A DNA stretch of 64,000 nucleotides from Streptomyces scopuliridis RB72 (GCF_000718095.1 NZ_JOEI01000001.1:248001-312000); one strand, 5' to 3'. Counted from the stretch's first letter, positions 11,293-19,113 are shown. Made by a program: numbers and translations. The notes: generated by a model not told the origin, from the sequence alone.

Positions 11293-11754
11293 CGTGTCTC
11301 CATCTGTATCTGTGAGGCGGGGCCGCCTTCTTCGCGGTCTCCGTCGACGTCGCCTGGTTCGATCTGACCAGCTTCGAGCAGTACGTCTGGTTTTCCTTCG
11401 TCGGCGCGGTCGCGGCGACGGTGGCTGTCTGCCTGACCGGCGGTGTCGGCCGGGTGGCGCGGGAACCGAGGCGTCCACGCCGCTTCGGCCCGTGGAGCCT
11501 CTGCACCTCGGCCACGCGGCACGCCCGGCCGAGGCGTCAGACTAACAAGCGGCCGTCGCGCATCGGACAGGGCCGAGCGGTCGGGTATTTCGATCAACCC
11601 GCGCCAGGTCCGCAGGCGGCGCGGGAAGATGCGGAACCAGCGGTACGGGATGGTCGCGCACGCGGGCCGACGCCGAACAGCGGCACCGGATGCGGCGTGC
11701 CGTCCGCCGCTGTGCGCGGGAGTGGGGAGCGGGGGCGGGGAGCGGGGGCGGCGC
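11293..11754. other. gene-poor stretch
   Basis: No intact gene is visible between the UvrA-like start and the VOC stop. On the plus strand at 11316-11470 one open frame looks like a membrane-protein fragment (listed separately). The remainder (11471-11754) shows only low-complexity GC-rich frames. Confidence 0.5.
11316..11470 (+). pseudogene. possible membrane-protein fragment
   Basis: The frame reads [20 protein letters not shown] then FSFVGAVAATVAVCLTGG, a hydrophobic pattern like an internal piece of a permease (FecCD-type is one possibility). A TGA precedes it at 11313 and no ribosome site or start is present. The assignment is weak. Confidence 0.25.
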
Positions 11755-12111
11755 TCACCGGTCCTGAAGCAGCCCGAGGACGTTGCCGTCGGGGTCGGTG
11801 ACGGTGGCCACCAGGCGGCCGCCGCCGACGTCGTGCGCGGGCTCCTTCACGGTGGCCCCCGCGGCGGTCACCTCGGCCAGCTTCGCCTCGATGTCCTGCA
11901 CGTGCCAGTAGGCCACCGGCGAGGTCATGCCCTGCGGTCCGCCGCCCGGCACCAGTCCGATGTGCTGGCCCCCGGCCTCGAAGCCGACGTAGTAGGGCGC
12001 GTCGGCCTGCGGCGATACGCCGAGCAGGGCGGCGTACACCTTCTTGGCCGCCGCCAGGTCGGAGACGGGATGCAGCACGGTCTTGATTCCCTGGGTGGAA
12101 GAGCTGGTCAT
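11755..12111 (-). CDS. VOC-family (glyoxalase/bleomycin-resistance fold) protein
   Basis: 118 residues, one vicinal-oxygen-chelate module of two beta-alpha-beta-beta-beta repeats: TVLHPVSDLAAAKKVYAALL at the N-terminus, HIGLVPGG mid-protein and ATVTDPDGNVLGLLQ at the end. The function is probably small-molecule binding or modification, perhaps as a dimer. ATG at 12111 follows AGGAG. The upstream intergenic region holds a truncated N-terminus of another VOC gene on the same strand. Confidence 0.85.
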   Translation of the reverse strand: MTSSSTQGIKTVLHPVSDLAAAKKVYAALLGVSPQADAPYYVGFEAGGQHIGLVPGGGPQGMTSPVAYWHVQDIEAKLAEVTAAGATVKEPAHDVGGGRLVATVTDPDGNVLGLLQDR

Positions 12112-12266
12112 GGTCACTCCTGAAGTCGTGGATATGTCGGGATTGTCTGGCTTGGGGGTGAACGGGGCAGTCCGGAAAGCGACAGCCCGATCGCTGCGGA
12201 TGGCGATTGCGCCGTTGGTCGTTCGTCTTGACCGGGGCCGGCCCGCAGGCGAAGGACGACCATCGG

Positions 12267-12284
12267 GACCGCCTCCGGGCGGTC
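12267..12284. terminator. short hairpin
   Basis: Perfect 7-base arms GACCGCC and GGCGGTC with a 4-base loop, just downstream of the truncated VOC reading frame on the minus strand. It may terminate the short transcript from that promoter. Confidence 0.45.
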
Positions 12285-12287
12285 GCA

Positions 12288-12353
12288 TCACACGGCGAGG
12301 GATGCGTCCGGGGCGTCGTGCGGGAGGGAGCCCGTGTGAGTGGTGATGTCCAT
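12288..12353 (-). pseudogene. N-terminal remnant of a VOC-family gene
   Basis: The frame has 21 codons: MDITTHTGSLPHDAPDASLA then a Val and a stop. This matches the usual start of streptomycete VOC proteins of the MDIT-H-LPHDDPDASLAFYRD type, which are normally about 130-150 residues. Everything after the first helix is gone. A promoter-like TAGCGT lies seven bases upstream, as in leaderless genes. Confidence 0.55.
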
Positions 12354-12360
12354 GGCGGTC

Positions 12361-12415
12361 ACGCTAGTGCGGCTCGGTGACCGGCGCTTCTCGATTCCTG
12401 ATCGGTCTGGTCACC
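12361..12415 (-). promoter_or_regulatory. leaderless-type promoter and inverted repeat before the VOC remnant
   Basis: On the minus strand TAGCGT (TANNNT -10 class; plus 12361-12366) ends seven bases before the ATG at 12353. Upstream, perfect 7-base arms GGTGACC (12376-12382) and GGTCACC (12409-12415) flank GAATCGAGAAGC-containing sequence. This looks like an intact regulated promoter driving a dead gene. Confidence 0.4.
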
Positions 12416-12595
12416 CGGCCCGGCCCGGCTCGTGATCAGCCCGCACACGACGACCGCCGTTCCGGCTGAGCACATGCGCTGCTGCGACGCCGGTCGTCTT
12501 TGCCGCCGACGCCCGCCGACGCCCGCCGCCGCGCCGTCCGGTACGGCGCGGGGTGCGTCGTGACGGGCTTCAGGCAGCGGGCGGCGGGCGGTGTG

Positions 12596-13261
12596 TCACG
12601 CGTCGAGAGGTTCGGCGAAGTGCCGGAAGCCGGTGCGCTCGCGATGGATGTCCCACAGGAGGCCGGCGAGGGTGTCGGGGTCCTTGCGGGCATCGCCCGG
12701 GGTGATGGCGCCGGGGATGATCAGCTGGGCGACGTGGATGTTGTCCGGGGCGAGCTGGTCATGGAGCAGGCGGGCATAGGCGCTTTCGGCGGCGAAGGCG
12801 ATCGAGGTGCCGGCGCGTTGGGTGTGGGGCTGGACGGCGGAGCCGCCGTTGACGAAGAGCAGGGTGCCCCGGCCCAGTTCGCGCATGCCCGGCAGCACGT
12901 TGCGCACCGCGGTGACGGGCCCGCCGACCGAGAACGCGAGGGGGCCTTGCAGGTCTGCGGCGGAGGTGTCGAGGACGGGCTTCATGAAGTCCTTGTGCGG
13001 GACGGGGCTGTACTGCACGACCTCGATCGGGCCGAGGGTGCTGGTCGCGGCGTCCAGCGCGGCGTTCAGGGCGTCCGGGGCAAGGACGTCCGCGGCGAAG
13101 CCGCGCGCGGTGATGCCGTCCTCGCCCAGCTGCGCGGCGAGCGCGTCCAAGTGCTGCTGGGAGCGGGAGATCAGGGCGATGTCGAAGCCGTGGCGGCCGA
13201 AGCGGCGGGCGACGGCGGCGCCGAGTCCGGGGCCGGCTCCGATGAGGGCGAACGTGGTCAC
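12596..13261 (-). CDS. SDR-like Rossmann protein without catalytic lysine
   Basis: 221 residues. The cofactor motif GAGPGLGAAVARRFG is at residues 8-22, followed by ISRSQQHLDAL, so NAD(P) binding is likely. At the position of the SDR active site the sequence reads AAESAYARLLHDQL: tyrosine is present but the expected lysine of YxxxK is not. It may be a divergent reductase or a redox sensor. GTG at 13261 follows AAGGAG. The upstream DUF2255 remnant ends in TGA overlapping this GTG, so its ribosome site lies inside the debris. Confidence 0.8.
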   Translation of the reverse strand: MTTFALIGAGPGLGAAVARRFGRHGFDIALISRSQQHLDALAAQLGEDGITARGFAADVLAPDALNAALDAATSTLGPIEVVQYSPVPHKDFMKPVLDTSAADLQGPLAFSVGGPVTAVRNVLPGMRELGRGTLLFVNGGSAVQPHTQRAGTSIAFAAESAYARLLHDQLAPDNIHVAQLIIPGAITPGDARKDPDTLAGLLWDIHRERTGFRHFAEPLDA

Positions 13262-13375
13262 GAGGTACTCCTTGGGACGTAGGCGCCGGCGGCGGCGTAC
13301 TTGGTGCGGTAGGCGTCGTTGACGCGGTCGTTGAGAGCACGGTCGGTGATTTCGGTGAACGTGACATCCTGCTCG
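13259..13375 (-). pseudogene. C-terminal remnant of a DUF2255-like gene
   Basis: The frame reads DVTFTEITDRALNDRVNDAY then RTKYAAAGAYV and stops. It resembles the end of DUF2255 proteins (VTF...VDAAYRAKYG). The first two thirds are missing and it is fused in a shifted frame to an SDR remnant. Family call from memory. Confidence 0.5.
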
Positions 13376-13384
13376 ACAGCACCG

Positions 13385-13551
13385 CCGCGGCGATCTCCTC
13401 CGCCCGGCCCGGGCGCCCGATCGGCTGGGAGGCTTCGGCCTCCGCCCGGTCGAGTTCCCCCTTGGTGATCATGTCGGCGACCATCGGCGTATCGATGGTG
13501 CCCGAGCACACCGCGTTGATGCGTACCCCGCGCGGTGCGTACTCCAGCGCG
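13385..13551 (-). pseudogene. C-terminal remnant of a short-chain dehydrogenase
   Basis: The frame has YAPRGVRINAVCSGTIDTPM followed by VADMITKGELDRAEAEASQP and GRAEEIAAAVL, the classical SDR segment after the catalytic lysine. The N-terminal two thirds, including the cofactor and catalytic motifs, are absent. It is joined in frame at its upstream end to an alcohol dehydrogenase fragment. Confidence 0.65.
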
Positions 13552-13815
13552 GGGTCGAAGACCTTGCCGGGGTCGATGCGGCCGGACAAGACGCGGTCGA
13601 TGCGGTCCGGGAGGAACTGCCGCACCGGGGCGGGCCCGCCCCGCGGGCCGACGTGGGGGGAGAGACGAAGAGAACAGTTCCTCGCCGTCGAAGGCGGCAC
13701 CGTGCGGCACGCCGACGAAGCCGACATTGCCACCGGGGCGGGTGGAACGCAGCGCCCGGTGCATCGACTCGTTCGTACCGACGCACTCCGGAACACGGTC
13801 CTCGCCGATCCCACG
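13552..13815 (-). pseudogene. C-terminal remnant of a zinc alcohol dehydrogenase
   Basis: PECVGTNESMHRALRSTRPG, then GFVGVPHG, then (after a frameshift near a run of six C) GGPAPVRQFLPDRIDRVLSG and RIDPGKVFD. These are consecutive blocks of the C-terminal half of MDR alcohol dehydrogenases. The junction FDPALEYAPRG joins it in frame to the SDR remnant. Confidence 0.65.
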
Positions 13816-13843
13816 ACGACTTCCTTCCACTGGTGCTCGGGTG

Positions 13844-13867
13844 CTCGGGTGCTCGGGTACTGGGGGC
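13844..13867. repeat. three tandem copies of an 8-bp unit
   Basis: TGCTCGGG occurs three times in a row between the debris and the cupin gene, followed by related G-rich sequence. No function is evident. Confidence 0.7.
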
Positions 13868-13920
13868 TGGGATGACCGGGTCGCAGGCCGAGGGCCGGTG
13901 GTGCCGGCGGCCGAGGTGGG

Positions 13921-14325
13921 TCAGGCGTTGCGGGTGCTCCGGCGGGCGCCGCCGTACTCGGCGTCGGTGACATGGTCGAGCCAGTCGACGTCGTCGCTCT
14001 CCCACAGGGCGATATGGGTCATGAAGTGGTCGGGGGCGGCGCCGTGCCAGTGCTCCTCTCCGGCCGGGGTCCAGATCACGTCGCCCGGGTGGGCTTCGAG
14101 GAGTTCGCCGCCTCGGGACTGGATCAGGGCGATGCCCTCGACGATGTAGAGGGTCTGGCCCAGGCCGTGGGAGTGCCAGGCGGTGCGGGCTCCCGGGGCG
14201 AAGTGGACCGCGTTCGCGCGGGCCCGGGCGGGCTCCTCGCCGCGGTAGATCACATCGGCCCACGCGTCCCCGGTGAACCACTGCGAGGGCAGCTTCATGG
14301 TCGGTTGCTTCTTCAAAAGCTCCAT
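13921..14325 (-). CDS. small cupin protein
   Basis: 134 residues. Single cupin barrel: motif 1 in FAPGARTAWHSHGLGQTLYI (two His), motif 2 in HPGDVIWTPAGEEHWHGAA (His). It probably binds a metal and may act as an isomerase, decarboxylase or oxygenase of a small molecule. AGGAGA lies upstream of the ATG. It follows the CMD gene by 65 bases on the same strand. Cupin plus carboxymuconolactone-decarboxylase-like pairs are common in actinobacterial redox operons. Confidence 0.9.
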   Translation of the reverse strand: MELLKKQPTMKLPSQWFTGDAWADVIYRGEEPARARANAVHFAPGARTAWHSHGLGQTLYIVEGIALIQSRGGELLEAHPGDVIWTPAGEEHWHGAAPDHFMTHIALWESDDVDWLDHVTDAEYGGARRSTRNA

Positions 14326-14390
14326 GATTCTCTTCTCCTTCCGTGGCGTCCGCGTGCGGGCGCCCAGTCCAGCGGGGGTGCTCCAGGAGG

Positions 14391-14723
14391 TCAGGAGCCT
14401 GAGCTCTCGGCCTCGTCGAGGATGTTCTTCAGCCGGGTGACACCGCTCATCGCGTTGGGCCAGCCGGCGTAGAACGCCAGATGGGTCAGCGCCTCGGCCA
14501 GCTCCTCCTTGGTCAACCCGTTCTCCAGTGCGGTCTTGAGGTGGTAGCCGAGCTGCTCCGTGCGGTACAGGGCGGCCAGCGCGGTGACGGTGATCAGGCT
14601 GCGGTCGCGCGGGGACAGCTCCGATCGCTCCCACACGTCACCGAACAGCACCTGGTCGGTGACCTCGACCAGCTTCGGCGCGACGGTAGCCAGCTCCTGG
14701 GGGGCGGACTGCTTCTTGGCCAT
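14391..14723 (-). CDS. carboxymuconolactone decarboxylase family protein
   Basis: 110 residues, all-alpha. Family signatures: DVWERSELSPRDRSLITVTA then LAALYRTEQLGYHLKTALEN. There is no AhpD-type CxxC, so a peroxidase role is unlikely. These small proteins form oligomers and often accompany cupins and alcohol dehydrogenases. AGGAG seven bases before the ATG supports the start. It is the first intact gene of the leftward run CMD-cupin-(remnants)-SDR; upstream is a palindrome-rich control region and a broken regulator. Confidence 0.9.
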   Translation of the reverse strand: MAKKQSAPQELATVAPKLVEVTDQVLFGDVWERSELSPRDRSLITVTALAALYRTEQLGYHLKTALENGLTKEELAEALTHLAFYAGWPNAMSGVTRLKNILDEAESSGS

Positions 14724-14999
14724 GACGTTGCTCCTTGCTCTGAGGGGCCGCTTCCACAGCCCGGTTCTCCTTCGCGGACCCCGGTGCGGTCGCCGCGTCC
14801 AGGGAAGGCGAAGGCCGATCAGGCCGCGGGGGCGACGGTGGCGGCGGAAGCGGTGGCGCGTAGATGGTGGCCGAGGAACCGGCGTCCGCCTCGGTGCCGG
14901 CGATGGCTCTCGGCGAGGCGCTGGGCGTACAGGCCGGCGGTCTGCTCCGTCACCCCGCCCCACGTCATCGAGCCTCGCATCCATACGGGCGCTCGCAAA

Positions 15000-15048
15000 G
15001 GGGAGAGTTTCCTCCCGGGAGAGAAACATCCTGGGATAAAACTCTCCC
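15000..15048. promoter_or_regulatory. nested palindromes between CMD operon and broken XRE regulator
   Basis: Outer perfect 11-base arms GGGGAGAGTTT (15000-15010) and AAACTCTCCCC (15038-15048) enclose a perfect 10-base palindrome CTCCCGGGAG (15012-15021) with TTTC and GAAA flanks. The region lies between divergent genes, one of them truncated. It is a likely operator, perhaps of the lost regulator. Confidence 0.5.
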
Positions 15049-15085
15049 CCCATACCGGGGTGCGGCCGGTGCGGGACTGTCCGCC

Positions 15086-15139
15086 ATGACTCGCCACGCA
15101 TCCCTGAACGAGCTGGGCGAGTTCCTCAAGCAGTGCCGC
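15086..15139 (+). pseudogene. N-terminal remnant of an XRE-family regulator
   Basis: The frame begins MTRHASLNELGEFLKQCR, the usual opening of streptomycete XRE/MmyB regulators (NELGEFLKARR), then loses similarity. The HTH core and ligand domain are gone. It was presumably the divergent regulator of the CMD-cupin-SDR operon. Confidence 0.5.
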
Positions 15140-15383
15140 TGCGCATGGAGACGGCGAAGGCCCTGGTCCACAGTGGCTAGGTGCCGCCGTGAATCACGGA
15201 CTTGGCGCGCGGGCCCCGCCTCGGGCGATCTCGTATCCGTGTCAAGCGGACGCCAGTCCGACCAGGCACCGCTGTGATCGGCCCGGGTGCGGACCTGCGC
15301 GTGGCCAACGAGACGGAGTGGACAGCACCGGATCGGCCCGGTGCCTGTGCGGTGTGCCCCACCGGCGCGCCCCGGGCCCGACA

Positions 15384-15872
15384 TCATCGGCTCTCGCCCT
15401 GGTCCGCGGCGGCGGGCAGCGCGCCGGTGCAGGTGGCGCGGCCATACTCGCCCTGGGCGGTGGCGCGTTGGACGTGTTTGCCACGGATGGCGAGCGTGCA
15501 GCCGGCCTCGCCGCCCTTGGCGTCGAGGACGATGTTGATGGCCGGGTCCTTACCGAGGGGCACCTGGACCGTTTTCGTCCACGGCAGAGTGACGCCGGTC
15601 TCGACCGTCGCGTCGCCCGACTCGCTGCCGGCCAGGTAGGAGAGCTCGACCGTGCCCTCGCCCCGCACCTCGTACGTCACCTCGGCGGTGGGGACGGCGC
15701 GCGGCTTCGGCTCGTCCTCGGTGTTGAGGACGCCGTAGCCGATGAGCCCGCCGCAGACGAGCAGCAGGACCGCTGCGATGGCGAGCGCTCCGCGATCCGC
15801 CTTCCCGGCAGTTGTCCGAGTCTCGGTGTCCTCGGGACCTTCGGTCGATTCCGTCGTGTCTGTTGGTGGCAT
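15384..15872 (-). CDS. MmpS-like membrane-anchored protein, second copy
   Basis: 162 residues from ATG 15872. It has the same layout as the copy at 1176-1685: acidic N-terminus, one helix (LAIAAVLLLVCGGLIGYGVL), PTAEVTYEVRGEGTVELSYL, LPWTKTVQVP, and cysteines in CTLAIRGKHVQRATAQGEYG and ATCTG. Identity to the first copy is high across the C-terminal domain. The upstream control block is also conserved, pointing to duplication of gene plus promoter. Longer in-frame starts exist but would place coding sequence across that block. No MmpL partner is visible. Confidence 0.65.
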   Translation of the reverse strand: MPPTDTTESTEGPEDTETRTTAGKADRGALAIAAVLLLVCGGLIGYGVLNTEDEPKPRAVPTAEVTYEVRGEGTVELSYLAGSESGDATVETGVTLPWTKTVQVPLGKDPAINIVLDAKGGEAGCTLAIRGKHVQRATAQGEYGRATCTGALPAAADQGESR

Positions 15873-15922
15873 GAGCCCGGCTTTCGTTCGGTACGCATTC
15901 CGGAAGTGAACGCGTTCGGTGA

Positions 15923-15942
15923 GAACCGGGTGGTTATACACC
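15923..15942 (-). promoter_or_regulatory. promoter-like block shared with the first MmpS gene
   Basis: On the minus strand GGTGTATAACCACCCGGTTC, differing from 1127-1147 by one deletion and a substitution. It lies about 50 bases upstream of the ATG at 15872. Confidence 0.4.
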
Positions 15943-16180
15943 GTCAGATTTGGTCCGGTCGAACGATCGGACATTGTGGGTGAATCGCCATGCCAAAACG
16001 GAGTCAGACGTGAGCTTCCCGGGGTGCGCCCCGGGCCTCGATCGCTTCACCACGCGGCGGACATGTGCAGGTTGAGCCCGCCGCCGCGCAGGCGCGGAGC
16101 GGGACGACGGGATGCGCCCAGGAACTCACGGACGAGACTGGGCTGGTCCCCACGGGCGCCGGCGGAACCACCCGGACAGA

Positions 16181-16213
16181 ACCCAGGGCCTCTCGTTACG
16201 AAAGACCCTGGGT
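16181..16213. terminator. 33-bp near-perfect hairpin downstream of the HAD gene
   Basis: ACCCAGGG and CCCTGGGT form an 8-base outer stem, with further pairing inside (CTCG/CGAAAG) and only two mismatches. It lies 60 bases past the HAD stop on the minus strand and is the likely terminator of the transketolase-HAD transcript. Confidence 0.6.
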
Positions 16214-16272
16214 CCTGTCCAGGTGTTCCGGCCCAGGCGAAGACCGTCCGGATCGGGCCTCGTAGGGCCTCG

Positions 16273-16917
16273 TCAGGAATCGAGCAGCTGCCGGAGGTCG
16301 TGAATCACGCCGTGCGTGGCATGGCCGAGAGCGGCTGGCGGTGTCGGGCCGCCCACGTAGCCGACGACGGGCATCCCCGCCGCGAGGGCCGCGTCGACAC
16401 CGGCGGGGCTGTCCTCGATGACGAGGCAGCGGTCCGGCGGGGTGCCCAAGGCACGGGCCGCGTGCAGGAAGAGGTCCGGGGCGGGCTTGCCGTGCGCGAC
16501 GTCGTCGGCGCTGAAGACCCGCCCGGCGAACCGGTCCCACAGGCCGGTGACCGTCAGCGAGTGCTCGATGCGCTCGTGGCCGCCGCTGGAGGCGACGCAG
16601 TACGGCAGGAGCCGCCCGTCGAGCGCGTCCAGCAGTTCGCCCACGCCGGGCATGGTGAACGGCCGGGCGGTGAACGCGTCACGGAGCCGGGTCCGGTAGG
16701 TGTCGAGCCAGTCCGGGCCGACGGGGACATCGGCGTGGGCGCGGATCTCCGCGTACAGGTACGACTCCGGGCGGCCGAGAAACCGTTCCCGCACCTCGTC
16801 GGGGGTGAGCGGCCAGCCGGCTTCGGTGGCCAGCTCCGCGACGACGGCGGGGCCGATGCGCTCCGTGTCGACGAGCACCCCGTCACAGTCGAAGACGACG
16901 AGACCGACCCCGGTCAG
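16273..16917 (-). CDS. HAD-superfamily phosphatase, beta-phosphoglucomutase-like
   Basis: About 214 residues. The nucleophile motif FDCDGVLVDTE lies upstream of the only conventional start (GTG at 16878), so the true N-terminus must be longer. A CTG at 16917 gives a family-like opening (TGVGLVVFDCDG); another CTG at 16950 overlaps the transketolase TGA as CTGA. Other motifs: VASSGG (motif II), GKPAPDLFLHAA (Lys), VIEDSPAGVDAA (motif IV). It dephosphorylates or isomerises a sugar phosphate. It is co-transcribed after transketolase, so a pentose- or tetrose-phosphate substrate is plausible. Confidence 0.8.
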   Translation of the reverse strand: MTGVGLVVFDCDGVLVDTERIGPAVVAELATEAGWPLTPDEVRERFLGRPESYLYAEIRAHADVPVGPDWLDTYRTRLRDAFTARPFTMPGVGELLDALDGRLLPYCVASSGGHERIEHSLTVTGLWDRFAGRVFSADDVAHGKPAPDLFLHAARALGTPPDRCLVIEDSPAGVDAALAAGMPVVGYVGGPTPPAALGHATHGVIHDLRQLLDS

Positions 16918-16946
16918 TCCGGTGAGGGCGCCGCCCGGGGCGGTGT

Positions 16947-19079
16947 TCAGCGGGACCCCGCCACGTCGAGGGACTCCAGGGCGGCCGTCACGACGGCTTC
17001 CTCGGTCATGCCCATCGCGGTCATCGCGTCGGAGGCGGAGGCCGAGGTGCCGAACCCGTCGATGGTCACGGCGCGTCCGGCGTCGCCGAGCAGGTCGTGC
17101 CAGCCGAAGACGGAGGCCGCCTCGACCACGACGCGGGCCCGGACGGCCGGCGGAAGCACCGCGTCCCGGTACGCGGCGTCCTGCTCGGCGAACCAGTCCT
17201 TGCAGGGTACGGAGACGACCCGGGCGGTGACTCCACGCCCGGCGAGAGCCTTCCGCGCGCCCAGTGCGAGCGACACCTCGCTGCCGCTGGCCAGCAGCAG
17301 CACATCGGCGGCGCCATCGGTGTCATCGGCACCGGCGACCACATACGCACCACGGGCCACACCTTCGCGCACGGCGTCGGCGGGCGTCGGCAGCACGGGC
17401 AGCGCCTGGCGGGCCAGTACGAGGCCGACCGGTCCCGGGCGCCCGAGAGCGGTGAGCCAGGCGGCGGCGGTCTCGGCGGCGTCGGCCGGGCGCACGACCG
17501 ACAGACCCGGCATGGCGCGGAGCGAGGCGAGGTGCTCGACCGGCTGGTGGGTGGGGCCGTCGGCGCCCAGCGCCACGGAGTCGTGCGTCCAGACATGCAC
17601 GACGGGCAGCCGCATGAGGGAGGCGAGCCGCAACGACGGCCGCTCGTAGTCGCTGAACACCAGGAAGGTGCCGGCGAAGGGAGTGTCGTAACCGACGATG
17701 GCGATGCCGTTCAGCGCGGCGGCCATCGCGTGCTCGCGCACACCCCAGTGAATGTTGCGACCGCTCAGCCCGCGCCTGCCGGACCCGTGCGCGTCGTCCT
17801 CGTCGGCGGGGAGGAAGGAGCCGCCGGAGCCGATGGTCGTACGGTTGCTGTCACCCAGGTCGGCGGAGCCTCCCCACAGACGCGGCAGCCGCTCGGCCAG
17901 TGCCTGGATGACCTGGCCGGACGCGTCGCGGGGTGCCACGGCGGCGCCGGGCTCGAAGACCGGCAGCGCGTCGGCGGCCTCGGCCGGGTCGAGCGGGCGG
18001 ATCGCGCGGTCGCGGGCGGCGGCGAGTCCGGGGTGGGCCTGCTTCCATTCGGCCAGCGCCTTGTCCCAGGCGCGGTGCAGTTCCGCACCACGTCCCAGGG
18101 CGGCCCTGGTGTACTCCAGAACGTCCGCCGGCACGGTGAACGGCTCGTCGGCGACGTCCAACAGCGCCTTCGTGGCCGCGACTTCGGCCGCCCCGAGAGG
18201 AGCGCCGTGCGAGGCCGGGGTGTTGGTGGCGTTCGGCGCGGGCCAGGCTATCCGCGACTTCAGTACGATCAGGCTGGGCCGGCCGTCATGCGCGTGAGCG
18301 GTGGAGAGCGCGCCGTCGAGCGCGTCGGTGTCGATGTCGCCGTCCGCGCCGAGTCCCACGGTCTGTACGAACCAGCCCTGCGCGGCGAACCGGGCGGCGG
18401 TGTCCTCACGGGTCGTCAGATCGGTGGAGCCCTCGATCTGGATGCTGTTGTCGTCCCAGACCACGACGAGGTTGTCCAGCCGGTGCCGCCCGGCCAGCGC
18501 CCCGGCCTCGTACGAGATGCCCTCCTGGAGGTCACCGTCGGAGCACAGCACCCACACCGTACGGGCGGGGACCTCGACGGGGGCTTCGGCGCGCGCCACG
18601 GCGGCGCCGCCGGTCAGCCGGCCCTCGTCCCGCTTGAGCGCCATGGCCATGCCGACGGCGGTGGCGACGCCCTGGCCGAGCGGTCCCGTCGTCGTCTCGA
18701 CGCCCGTGGTGTGGCCCAGTTCGGGGTGCCCCGGTGTCAGGGAGCCGAGCTGCCGGAAGCGCCGCAGGTCCTCCAGGCCGAGGCCGTAACCGGTCAGGTA
18801 GAGCTGCGTGTACTGCAGGATGCTCGCGTGCCCGCAGGAGAGCACGAACCGGTCGCGGCCCTCCCAGCCGGCGTCCGCAGGGTCGTGCCGGATATGCCGC
18901 TGGAACAGCAGATGGGCGACGGGTGCCAGCGCCATCGCCGTACCGGGGTGGCCGGAGCCGGCCGTCTCGACGGCGTCCATCGCCAGGGCGCGGGCCACCG
19001 CGACGGCCCGTCGGTCCATCTCACCGAATACGGGGGCGGTGACGGGCGCGGTGGTCGTCCGCGTGGGTGTGGCGGTCAC
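16947..19079 (-). CDS. tkt: transketolase
   Basis: 710 residues, full length. N-terminal thiamine-diphosphate domain with SGHPGTAMALAP, the TPP/Mg motif SDGDLQEGISYEA ending at DDNSIQIEG, and a pyrimidine domain with GVREHAMAAALNGIAIVG and HDSVALGADGPTHQPVEH. It transfers two-carbon ketol units in the pentose phosphate pathway. GTG at 19079 is preceded by GAGGAG. It lies divergent to a gntR-PTS operon with a shared operator 24 bases upstream, so it is probably an inducible, pathway-dedicated copy rather than the housekeeping one (inference). Confidence 0.93.
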   Translation of the reverse strand: MTATPTRTTTAPVTAPVFGEMDRRAVAVARALAMDAVETAGSGHPGTAMALAPVAHLLFQRHIRHDPADAGWEGRDRFVLSCGHASILQYTQLYLTGYGLGLEDLRRFRQLGSLTPGHPELGHTTGVETTTGPLGQGVATAVGMAMALKRDEGRLTGGAAVARAEAPVEVPARTVWVLCSDGDLQEGISYEAGALAGRHRLDNLVVVWDDNSIQIEGSTDLTTREDTAARFAAQGWFVQTVGLGADGDIDTDALDGALSTAHAHDGRPSLIVLKSRIAWPAPNATNTPASHGAPLGAAEVAATKALLDVADEPFTVPADVLEYTRAALGRGAELHRAWDKALAEWKQAHPGLAAARDRAIRPLDPAEAADALPVFEPGAAVAPRDASGQVIQALAERLPRLWGGSADLGDSNRTTIGSGGSFLPADEDDAHGSGRRGLSGRNIHWGVREHAMAAALNGIAIVGYDTPFAGTFLVFSDYERPSLRLASLMRLPVVHVWTHDSVALGADGPTHQPVEHLASLRAMPGLSVVRPADAAETAAAWLTALGRPGPVGLVLARQALPVLPTPADAVREGVARGAYVVAGADDTDGAADVLLLASGSEVSLALGARKALAGRGVTARVVSVPCKDWFAEQDAAYRDAVLPPAVRARVVVEAASVFGWHDLLGDAGRAVTIDGFGTSASASDAMTAMGMTEEAVVTAALESLDVAGSR

Positions 19080-19102
19080 GGCAGCTCCTCATAGATCATG
19101 TC

Positions 19103-19113
19103 GTCATGATGAC
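19103..19113. promoter_or_regulatory. GntR operator copy 1 (transketolase side)
   Basis: GTCATGATGAC, a near-palindrome 24 bases upstream of the transketolase GTG, overlapping its probable promoter or leader. It is the exact reverse complement of the copy at 19234-19244. Confidence 0.6.

Noticed and set aside
13258..13830. intact 190-residue protein
   Set aside because: The open frame switches between fragments of three unrelated families and mostly reads out of frame with each; it is debris.
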